The notes under the pieces: generated by a model | Database searches by the model: none | The model's input: the letters and a program-made list of their open reading frames with translations, nothing else | Told to the model about the DNA's origin: nothing | Shown: one piece after another, positions 54,402-64,000 of the stretch | How the letters are laid out: the number at the start of each line of letters is the position of its first letter | Position numbering within the stretch: the first letter of the stretch is position 1 | Made by a program: the position numbers and the translations under genes | Source of the DNA: Isochrysis galbana | Taxonomy: Eukaryota > Haptophyta > Isochrysidales > Isochrysidaceae | Reading direction: 5' to 3' | Length of the DNA stretch: 64,000 bases | NCBI GenBank assembly: GCA_018136815.1 | Contig: CM030944.1 | Span: 1,550,456-1,614,455 of the forward strand

Positions 54402-56163
54402 AGCACAAGGGTATTCCACGGTGAAGGATGCCACTTCCGCCCGAGATAAGCCCGCTCCTCAGCATGCGGAGCGAAGAGACATGCGATCTCAAGCGGCCTC
54501 GGGGACAGACCAAGACTCTCGTCTCTCCGAACGACGCGCCAAATTCCCATCTTTCGAGAAGATCGTACACTTAAAGAATGCTAAGGAAGATGCAGCTGAG
54601 CAGACGAAGGCAAGAAAGTGTACCGAAGCGCCTATCTCATCGAGTGCTCCTGCAACTGCCGCTATCGCGCTGAGAGAGTCACGTCCTGCTGTAGGCAAGC
54701 GAATTGCTTCAAATTCAGCACCCTCGCCTAAGGCGATCAAGAGAACAAAGCCGCTAACGGCAATCGCATTGCGGAATGCAGAACATGAGCATGCAGACGA
54801 GGAATCAGCGAGTGCAGACTGTCAGCTGCTACTTGATGCCGAGACAGCAGGCAACGGCTCGATCGACGGCGATGAGCTAACCGAAAAGTCACAGCACCAG
54901 AAAGCTCAGCCAAGTAATGTTGCCTCGCCGTGCTCTGCATTTGCGGAGTGTGAGCGGAGGAAGTCCATTCTGCAGAAGAAGACTGCGATCAAGCCTGACA
55001 ACAATGCGAAGGGAGCCAACGGCTGGATCGTGTATCTCAGGTCGCGCAGGGCATTCATTGAACGTTTGCATCCCGGCTTGCGGTTTCAAGACGTGCAAAA
55101 GCTCGTATCTGCAGAGTGGGCGGGAATGACAGAAATGGAAAAGAAGCAGTGGACCGATCGTACATATGGAACGGCTGAGGACAAGGTGCAGCATGCGGCT
55201 CCTGCCGTTGTTCAATTCACAAAGCCTCCCATGTCGCAACGCAACCAAGGTGCGCGCAAGAGCATCACCATAAGGGTTGCAAGAGAAGAAGAGGTATGCC
55301 AAGCTGTTGAGTCGTTGCATGTAGTTCACGGTGAGTACTGTGATTCGTTGACCAAGGGCACCCAAGCCCAGCAATCGGAAGAGCTTCAAGTGCATGCCGA
55401 CAAGACATCAGGCGTTCGACCCCAGGATTATGTCGGAGCTGCACCCTTGGCTGCAGGGCATGCGGCCACCGCGTGTTCCCACCAAAATCTTGCTCCCGGA
55501 ACCAAGGAGAGAAACCTAGGGTCCGTACCAGTAGTGGAGGAATCACACGGTGCGGCAAGAGAAATTGAGCAAGCCTATGCGGCGAAAGCTTCGACGGCAA
55601 TCAGCTCCAGCAAGGCATGCAATCATCGACGTGTGTCTGGCGCGGTAGCGAAGGCTGTGAAGGAGGTAGATGCGTTGTGTGACCGAATAGACCAGGCGAG
55701 CCGTGCGAGGCAGTTTTCCGTTGCCTCAGCGGTACGTGCTAGAGGGCGGAAGGAGATCAAGCAAAGAGCAAGCGATGCAAAATCCGAAATGGATTCCGTG
55801 CAACTATATACCTCCGAAGATTCACTGTACCACCACCAACAATACAAGCGCCTCGACACGGCTTGGAATACCCTCATGGCGTCCCACGAGCAAGTCTCTG
55901 TGCTACGCCAAAGAGCATCGAAGGCATCTGTGAATCTAATCAACAAGATAGAAGCCTTACGCGAGCTGAAACAGCATTGCGCTCAGCAGCGGCTAGAAGA
56001 AATCTCTGCACAGCTTGCCATGCAACAACATCGGTCCCGATCGAAGATAGCGAGGGAGAGCAAGAAATTGAATAATGGCGGGAATGCGTTGCAAAACCTT
56101 GTGAAAGACTTGGACGCCGTCATGGAGCTTTCCCATTTCGGCGAGGATAGCCAAAGTGAATGA
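54402..56163 (+). CDS. HMG-box protein with C-terminal coiled coil, 5' end in gap
   Basis: An open frame of about 585 codons from the gap edge to the stop at 56163, no introns. Residues about 20-190 are basic and Ser/Ala-rich. One HMG box follows (KGANGWIVYLRSRRAFIERL, HPGLRFQDVQKLVSAEW, MTEMEKKQWTDR), which bends DNA by minor-groove binding. After a variable linker, two helical coiled-coil stretches close the protein (AVKEVDALCDRIDQASRARQ and LRQRASKASVNLINKIEALR). The start codon is not visible. It is probably a chromatin or transcription factor. Confidence 0.75.
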
Positions 56164-56727
56164 TTGCTGATTGCAACGGCTTGCTCTCACGGTGTATCCT
56201 CGGGCTGCTAATAAAGATGAGGACGACGACCAAGCTAATGATATTGGTATGCGGTACGTCAGATGGCTGAGTTGCAGCGTGAACGATGCGTAACGACACA
56301 ACATGTGCCGTGAGAACTGTAGACTGTAGAAAAGGTTAGTGAGATTTAGGCCGAAATATTGATGCACTCGCCGTGAGAAGTGACTGCAAATGTTTGGTGG
56401 TCTAGGCATGCGATAGCGCGGCATGCGAGCGTTGCGCTGAGGAGCAGGCGAAAGACCTAGCGGTTTTAGTGAACGGTGAACAAGACTCCTTGGCTACATG
56501 AGCGCGAATCACTTCATTCCGCGATCTACTCTCTCGTGCCTTGTGCTGCACAAGAGCTAATTGCAGCCACTATACCGACAACGAATATGCCCCAGAGCGA
56601 CGTCGCGCGCCGGTGTCCAACGACTAGCTGGTCCGTCTAGCCGGGAAGGTGGCGAGCAGAGAGATATAGACACTAGTAGGACGAATGATTGGATGCACCA
56701 GCTTGTTCCAAATCACACCCACGCCTT
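56164..56727. other. intergenic
   Basis: Nothing recognised between the HMG-box gene and the duplicated 3' end of the helicase gene. Confidence 0.35.
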
Positions 56728-56810
56728 TAGAGTTTCCGATTAACTTTGGATCGCTCTGTGGCGCGACAGTCCACCACCACTTTATTCGACTTACGAGTGT
56801 GTACCAAACT
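56728..56810 (-). repeat. duplicated 3' end of the helicase gene
   Basis: TTTAGAGTTTCCGATTAACT TTGGA and the following 55 bases repeat those at 56825-56905 with few changes. The second copy encodes the helicase C-terminus; the first is outside the gene. Confidence 0.8.
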
Positions 56811-56827
56811 TGTACCAAACCACGCCT

Positions 56828-59800
56828 TTAGAGTTTCCGATTAACTTTGGACTCGCTCTGTGGCGCGATAGTCCACCACCCCTTTATTCGACTTTCGGGT
56901 GAATGGTGGGCCCATCCCCCGCACGCAGATCCAACCTCGCCTGGATTGAGTGCTTGCGCTGCCATGTATGCCTGGTGCGCCTTCTTCTTCAAAGTGTTCG
57001 GTAGATCGATACGCTCTGCTATGCGGCGAGCTGCCTCGGAAATCGAGCGCGGTCCCTCCGTTTCGATGGCAATCGCTTCATCTGCCCGCCCGTGGGAAGT
57101 GAGTGCAGCGCAAAGTTCAGCGGTTGCGGCCTTTGCGCGATCCACAAGGAAATAGTAGAGCTTGACCTGCCATAACCGTTTAGGAGGGGTGAAAGGCGCC
57201 GTTTACACGGTACCGGCCAAGGAGGTCAAGCTGTCGCGAACTCTTGCTTGCGCAGCTCGCTGGCACACCTCCGCAGATGCTCTAATGTCGGCTGGTGTGA
57301 GACGACAAATGCACTTTGAGCACCCGGGGCATTCGAGCGAGACAGGGCAATTCCGTTGAAAGCGCAGTCCATCTAGGGTCCGCACCCGCGACAGCGATAC
57401 ATATGCCATCCCATCGTCAAAACATCCGTTGACCTGGACGTGCCATGAGAAATCATTGCCACGCATGTGAGCGCGCGGTGGGGGGGGGGGGGGCGGGGGG
57501 GCATGCTTGCGTGATCGCTTCCACGGAAACTTTTTGGCGGACGTGGACGCGGGGCGACGATATGCACATAGGGCTTTCCTGAACGACCGCAGCATCTAGA
57601 GTCATGCCTTGCGACTTGTGAATTGTCACAGCCCATGCAGGTTTCAAAGGCAACTACAAAGGAACGATCAGTGTGGGGGGGGGATATTCTGATGCGATCG
57701 TTCTCGTGAGAAACCGGAGAAGTTTTTAAGGCCTTGGTACATCATTAACAGAAGGATGGACGGGTTAGCGTCTAGCCTTGGTGGATCGGGGAGACTCGCT
57801 ACGCACCTGCAGCCGATTGCAAACGCCGCAACCAACGACTTCCGAACTTAGGAGAGCAGGGAAGAGTATCTCGCTCCTTCCGTTATCAAACTTTATTCGC
57901 GGAACCAACATGGACCTGTTCCAGCAGCCACCGCACCCGCCGACATTGTCACCGGCAGCCCGGTCAGCTCGCACCCAGCGTGACAAATGCGTCTTATATT
58001 GCTGGTAATAGTGCACTCTACCGAGGAGCACGTCGCGAGAACGTTCGTTCCCCTGGTCGAGCTGAAGCGCAGCCTACAAGGATGACGAAGTCGTGGGATT
58101 GCATAGTTCGGGCACGCTCAAGAGGCCCTAATGGTTTGTCGGCCGCGTGTACGACAAGACGAAGTGTACTTTTCGGTGTTGAATTTACCCGGCAACAGTC
58201 TGATGCACTCTCAACTTGTGCGGCTGTTGCCACCACCCCGTAGCCTATCAATCAAATGGACTGAAGACTACGCCTCGCACTAATCCCGCTGATCACCACC
58301 TGTGGACCCTCACCTGCGATTCAAGTCTATCGAGCTCATCCATCTTGGCCTCAAGCGCGGTTGCAACCTCAGCCGGCTCACACATGGCCTCTACTACACC
58401 CAAGGAGCCGTTGCACAACTTTTCGGCCTGATTAGCAATGCGGGGAACGGCCGATTAAGGTGTGGAGTGGGTCGAGCAGTTCGTAAGCTCTCTATGACGT
58501 AGAAACTCCGACGCTTCCTTTGCACCACCAGAATGGCGCAGAGCAAAAAGCCGATACGCACGCCATAGGGTGACCACGACCGTGCGTACCTGTGTGTCGA
58601 GGTCTAGATTGACGAGCAAAATTACTCGCGCTCCCTCACAAAGCTCAACTCGCCGCTCTGCGAGGCAGTCACCGTAGAAGGATCCTTTTTCTTGTCGAAG
58701 CAGCCACTCTCGAGTGCGCTATATACGTAAATGGGAAGGCTGGTGTGTCAGCCACGATACGGCTTCGTCTGCTATTCATGTTTTGCGAAAGGGGGGGGGG
58801 GGGGCAGCGGGGAAGGGGGGGGGGGCGTGACATTCAAAGCGGAGGGGGTTTCCTTGGGGGGCCGCGCACGTGAGGGTCGCCCGGGCAGCTGTCATCGATC
58901 TCGACCCAATCCTCTGCAATCCACTGGCATGCCGTTGAGCGAGAAACCATCGCCTGAGCACGTGACCGTATGAGATCTCAAGCGGGCTCGCACGTCTTTC
59001 ATGAAGGAGTGCAGACAGGGACATCGCCATACCTGCAGCTCTCGACTATTTCTTTCAGACACCACGGCATTCGTCGGAGCAAGCAGCATCGGCCGTGCCA
59101 CCGGAATTGGCACTTGCATTGATAAATTGGGGCTAGAAGGAATCCCCCATCTTACTCTTAACGAGGTGGCCTTAGTATCAGATGTGCAGGCAGCGACATC
59201 GGCCTTGAGGCTAATCCCCTCGGGGATGATGTCATTCCTCGAGACGCCCAGCGCTTGACATTCAGCCGGCGGGCCGGATTTGAGCCCTTTTGCAGGAGCA
59301 GCGCACCGATGGTTGAGCCAGGCCACGTCTGAGGGCCGTGCCTCTCCAATCCTGATGCGATTGAGAGTCGCAACAAGTGTCTCATCTTTCTGTCGCCACA
59401 CGCGTGTCAACTCAACCATCAACATATCAGCGCGCCACCAAACCTACGCACATAGTAGCAAGAAATGGTGTGCAACGACCATCATTGGGCGGCACAAGCA
59501 TGATGACCTATTACACACTTCAGCAATCGCCCTTGCACTCGGGCTGGTGAGACAGAGGAACGCATCAGAAGCGCACCGACGACTGAAAAGCAAACCCCCG
59601 ATTGAGGTAAAGCTCGCGCTCAGCACGGTCGATTCCGGAGGGAAGCACAGCGCGGCATTCTTTCAATGGAGCGGCGAGGAGGCGCTGCCATGTCTGTGCC
59701 GGGAAAATTGAATATATAGTCAGTGCAACCTTATAGTTGCCTATTTCGTGTTAGTTGAGAGGTTATCGATGAGGCGGCAGTCTGAGTGATCTCGGCAGAG

Positions 59801-62800
59801 GATAGGGGCACAAGCTAATCCCGATGGCCTTGGCCCGGCTCTCGTGCTGCACCTGTGTTGGTACCCTTTCAACGATTGGAGGCAGTTGGAAAAAGTCCCC
59901 GCAAGCAATGATCTGCACGCCACCAAAAGGCGGCAACGCTGATGCGCGTTCGCCGCGGTGTGCCGCGTGTAGTCCGCGCCCATGTTTCGCGACAAGCGAC
60001 CGCAGCTGTGCGTCGAGGAGGTCGAGGAACTCAGCGGCAAGCATCGAAACCTATGGCGCGTGAACACGCAATGAGCGCCCAACATTCCTTAGATTCCCTC
60101 CAGAACCCGTGGAATGATGACAACAAAACAGACGGATCGGTGACATCACACCTCATCGATCAGTACAACCTCAAGGTTGGTCGCCAGTTGTTTCCCTTTC
60201 GCGCTAGGCCCAGAGCCACCCATGCGCCTCTCGAAGTCATTGTGGAATGTGGGCACGCCAACCCTGCCGATGGGTTGACATATGGGAGAGCATTGGGTAA
60301 GACAACTCCACACGAGCTCGAGAAGGCGTCGTGCATGTCTTGGATTGCTGAATAGCAAGAGTCCGTAACGTTGAAAACAGGAAATGGCCTAACTCAATGC
60401 GGATTCAGGCCAGCTCACCCGGTTGCGCTGTGAATGGTTGTGCCGCCAATGTGCGTTGCTGCGATGCCTGTGGGTGCCGTTATAGCTACCGCTCTCGAAA
60501 ATCGACCCGCAAAGACGTGCCGGAGGAAGGAGATGATCACCTGCCAACATGGATACATTAAGCAGGCTAGGCACGACTGCCGGACGCATTGTGGGTGCAG
60601 TAAGTGTGCCGCATACTCGCCTGTGTAACGAAACTCTTGCCCACGCCACCTGGACCAGTGTAGAAGATGTTGCGAGCGTCGCGACAAGCGAGCGTCACGA
60701 CTCGGCGCTGGTCTTCGTCCAATTTGATGTGCGCCTGGAGTGAAATGAGAGAGGACCGTCGGTACATTTTCAAGGTATAGTGTCCAGAAAAGGCAGTCTA
60801 CATCCCAAGGTATGGTGTCCAAAAAGGATTGCCGCGTTCGAAGCAATGCCAAGGTGACTCACTTGCTCAGGCATCGCCAACCATTCTTCCAGGTCCTCGC
60901 GTTGCCATGTACGTGGAGGAGCCTGCACACCGGCAGGCCCACCCGGCTCGCCATTCTCATTCGCCACGGCCTCAATGTCAATTTTGCATCTGTCGTTAAC
61001 ACGGCTATCCATAGGACAATCGATAGCCGTTTCGCCGTTGGTTCCTCTCTGCGACGTCTTTGTCAGCGCATCCTCACCACTAATGTCGTGCGGGGCCTTA
61101 GCTAAGTCCCTGACGTGTGTCGTCTCTCTGACAAGCTTCATGTTCGACATCGGCGCCAAGTTGCGCATATTGTCCGTTGCTGCGCCCTCCCTCGCACTAA
61201 TGCAGCGCAGGCGATTCGCGTATCGGCCCTCTTGCATAGTTTCTCCGTGCTGGAGCTTTTCTCTCCTCTCGAAGTCGAGCTGCGAGAGGAGCTCTCGCTC
61301 CTCGTAAGGAAGAAGGTCACGCTCGAATGGACGAGCTTCCGATAATGCCTGATCGTCAAAACTAGGCGGTATCATGACATCATATTCACTCACCGTTGAA
61401 GCAGCGTTCGAAGCACCGGTCGACTCGAGCGGCCTGCGCCTTTTGAGGAAATGCCCGTTCTTCTCCTCACCATCCGCCTTGCCCTCCTCGTCGTTGCATC
61501 TTTGGGCGTCTGCCCCGCACCGCACGCCATTGCCGGTGCGTCCCAGTTCACTGATGCCAAGTCTTCGTTTTGGGAGCGTGGTTGAGTGTGCATGATCACC
61601 ACAGCCCGTATGAGCCCTGCTGGTGGACGAGGCCGGTGGCGGCTTATGCGCCGATCTTTTGCGCAGCTTGGGGCGGGGTCCTCCGCACATGGCGCACGAG
61701 AGGAAATCTATCTCGTGTGGCTGCTCGTGCAGGTAGGTGCATGCCGTGCAAGCCCATGCACTGGAGACTGCAGTTGCCTCTTTCAACAACGGTTCTTGCT
61801 GCAATGGTGCGCTCTGAGAAGGCAACACGGTAGGAGTCGTTGAGGGAGGGGCGTTCGCCGTTCGGGTCGTGCAATCCTCATCAACTTTGCATGCACCAGT
61901 GCTGCGGTTCAGATGTAGCCCCTTTTGCTTGACGACTTGTTCGCTCACGAGAGCATCCAAGTCCACAGCAGTTGCTTCTATACCAGTTCGCTCTGAAGTC
62001 CAGGCCCGCGCCGAACCGGTTACCGACAGCATAGACACGCGGTCTGGTAGCACCGGCGGAATCGGTGGAGGCAAGGACTGAGGTATCAGGAGCTCACTGC
62101 CACTACACTTGATCAGTGAGGCACGCAAAGCCTCCACCTTAGCCTCTTCCATAAGATTCAAAAGACTGTGGTCATTGGCCCTGACTCCGTAAACAAACTC
62201 GTCATGGGCAAACATGGGGTGCCCACTGCAAGTTGCATCAGCAACGACGAAACGACTATCGTCATCTTGCGTTGCCATCGAATCGCCGTGAGCACCGATG
62301 CCCGGACACGGCCGGATACGGCAACAACGAAGGCATCGGAGGAGCATGGCAGCTCGTGCAGCCAAGCCATCGGCACGCCCGCTGCAGTCCCGCGAAAGGT
62401 GGCATCCAGATAGTGTTGTTTGTGTCATGACACGTTGTGACAAGAATGCCTGAAGCTCTCTCTGCCCGCCTACAAGCAGCGTGTCATCATGAGAGGCCAG
62501 AGTGGCGCATCCTTCCAAGGCCAGCAGCAAAGCTTCCAGCTCCCCCTCCATGTCAAATGCAGCGATAGCCGGCTTTTGATTTGTATCGCAGGCGACTGGC
62601 TCAACTCCGTCAGGCTCCAAGTTGTGTGTCTCTTTTTGATGAGTTGGTGCGCATGCACCATTGTCAGCGGTAGCTTCCTCCGGCAATTGCGCTCTCAACT
62701 CGCTTTGAGATCCCGCCCTCATTCGAGCCGCCTCTAAATCGTCTACAGCAGAACTGTCGGCATCTAAATAGTCTACCGGGGAAGTTGCCATCGCCGAAGC

Positions 62801-63544
62801 TGGCATCAGCCACGCAGGCATATCGTAGTGGTTGTTCGAGGCATCACGAGTATGTGCTTCTCCGCACATTCCGTCGATCTGAGTGACAATCGCCATGCCC
62901 ATGGGTTCTACCAAGGGCTCGGGCTTCGGAACATGCTGCGGCGTCGAGGCTGACGTCGTGTGGATGTCGATATCTCGTTCGTGTGACGAACCCTGAGCTC
63001 CGACTGCTGCGAGTGCCATAGAATCATCCAAGTTGGACGTGGTAGTGAATGCTGAAGTAACGCCAACCGACTGATCCATTGAGCGGGGCGTACCCTTTTG
63101 GGGCGGAATGGATGGCCAACCCAGATTTGTACTGTCAGTGGGAGGTGACACGTGGCGATGAGCACGCCAAGTGAGCCCATCCATCACCCGAAAGAGCACC
63201 GCACCGATGCCGACTGCGCCGTCACAAGCCTTCTTGCAGCAGAATGCGCCAATGACTTGCGCTGTGGCCGGTGTATCGGCGTTTTCGGCTCCTTCGGGAG
63301 CAAGTGCCGTTGTGGCGGACGCCTTGACTCGCCTTACGCCTGCAGCTGTCAGAGCTCTCTCCACCTTCGGCTGCGCTGGGCGCACCACAGGCACCGGCCG
63401 CTGAGCGGCGCCCGCCGCCCACTCGTCAGCGTCGTGGCGCGTGCGAAAGGCGCGGACGATGCAGCACGGCCCCATCGCCGCCCGCGCCTCCTCGAAGCGG
63501 GAGTGCACCGCCGCGACGTGGCCGTGCTGCACCGCGTACGCCAT
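56828..63544 (-). CDS. Pif1-family DNA helicase with viroplasmin-like N-terminus and RanBP2 zinc finger
   Basis: At least 13 exons, with clear joins at 63544-60863, 60734-60621, 60540-60419, 60263-60152, 60050-59865, 59693-59577, 59443-59033, 58655-58590, 58427-58314, then to 57807, 57653, 57433-57214 and 57166-56828. Exon 1 (894 codons) starts with a viroplasmin/RNase H1-N-like fold (AYAVQHGHVAAVHSRFEEAR, VRAFRTRHDADEWAA). A long disordered part follows, then a RanBP2 finger (WACTACTYLHE...LSCAMCG). The helicase motifs come in order: IFYTGPGGVGKSF, AITAPTGIAATHIGGTTIHS, EVVLIDEVSML, VQIIACGDFFQLPPI, LYLNRGFAFQS, VELTRVWRQKDETL, LAPTNAVV, ARVILLVNLDL, LCNGSLGVV, PAWAVTIHKSQGMTLD, GMAYVSLSRVRTLDGL. 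Pif1 enzymes unwind DNA 5'-3' and act on G-quadruplexes and telomeres. The exon near 58000-58250 is uncertain. Confidence 0.9.
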
Positions 63545-63749
63545 CCGCCGCTCCCCTCCCCTCCCCTCCCCCCCCCTCCCCTCCCGTGCGCCTTCCCCTT
63601 CCCCCTCCGTTTCCCGCGCTTTCAGGTCAATGAGCGCACGGAAATGGTGGTATTCACATTCACACTACTTTCCGATGCTAGTCTCTAGTCTTCTATCTTC
63701 TAGTCTTCTATCCGGGTGGTATAGATGCCTTCAAGAAATACTCTTAAAA

Positions 63750-64000
63750 AACATCTGAAGATTCGGGGCGAACACCTATTGCTAGACTGCTAGACTGGTA
63801 TTCTCTACCTCCCGGTCGTCAACACCCTTACTTCCCTTCCCTACGCCTCTTTACCTCCCCCCCCTCATCCTCATCCTCATCCCTCATCCTCATCAACTAT
63901 TATCATTATAAACGAAAAAAAAATCTGAAGATTCTGGGCTACACACCTACCGTCTACAGGACTCGCCACCTCTATCTCCATCGCCCTTATCTTCCCTCCC
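63750..64000 (-). repeat. dispersed repeat B, two adjacent copies
   Basis: TCTGAAGATTCGGGGCGAAC (63755) and TCTGAAGATTCTGGGCTACA (63920) each start a copy after an A-rich tract, 165 bp apart. The second runs off the window. Confidence 0.75.

Overview
The window is nuclear DNA of a GC-rich eukaryotic microalga. Genes are split by short introns, several only 55-60 bp and at least one GC-AG, and are separated by long runs of C or G, (GA)n and (CA)n microsatellites and many retroelements. A co-chaperone with a plastid-type N-terminus, a katanin ATPase, a FkbM methyltransferase and this intron style fit a haptophyte-like alga. That placement is inference; no rRNA or organelle marker is present.

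Host genes that can be read: an unknown three-exon gene running off the left edge (1-987, -); a coiled-coil PD-(D/E)XK nuclease-like gene (1900-3458, -); a FkbM methyltransferase (4202-4945, -); a plastid-type GrpE (6412-7323, -); a small F-box-like ORF (10588-10842, -); a katanin p60-like AAA ATPase in three exons (12433-14529, -); a coiled-coil protein with two membrane segments (16116-17228, +); a DUF2235-like hydrolase (20540-21733, -); a two-exon cupin (22263-22677, +); an ER-type DnaJ with a thioredoxin-like domain (28380-30152, -); an SLC35-type nucleotide-sugar transporter in four exons (30870-32435, +); an unknown Cys/Trp-rich gene (36299-37221, -); a small secreted protein (46294-46719, +); a cytochrome b561 remnant (48056-48645, -); an HMG-box protein abutting an assembly gap (54402-56163, +); and a large many-exon Pif1 helicase with a viroplasmin-like N-terminus and a RanBP2 zinc finger (56828-63544, -).

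The rest is mostly mobile DNA. From 23.6 to 26.3 kb lie three insertions with target-site duplications: a 1.2-kb LTR mini-element with two 168-bp LTRs that look identical, a 513-bp hAT-type MITE and a 754-bp SINE-like element. From 41.8 to 44.8 kb a LINE sits inside another copy of the same SINE-like element; two different 17-bp duplications order the two events. Copia and gypsy fossils lie at 10.9-11.6, 37.4-40.2, 41.3-41.5 and 48.7-49.2 kb.

The oddest stretch is 49.3-54.3 kb. A long AT-rich gene of unknown family ends in a tandem array of about 195-bp units, each made of long inverted repeats. Beyond the array lie pieces of unrelated genes: a PhyH-type oxygenase, a Cys-rich membrane protein, a CRESS-DNA-type Rep fragment, a secreted-protein piece and a cytochrome b561 tail. 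The Cys-rich, Rep-like and b561 pieces also occur together at 26.4-27.7 kb, so this looks like a mobile unit that gathers gene fragments. A second unusual signal is a set of motif arrays in which the same sentence uses a different inner word at each locus (GATATTTGGG, GACATTTGGG, GAAATTTGGG).
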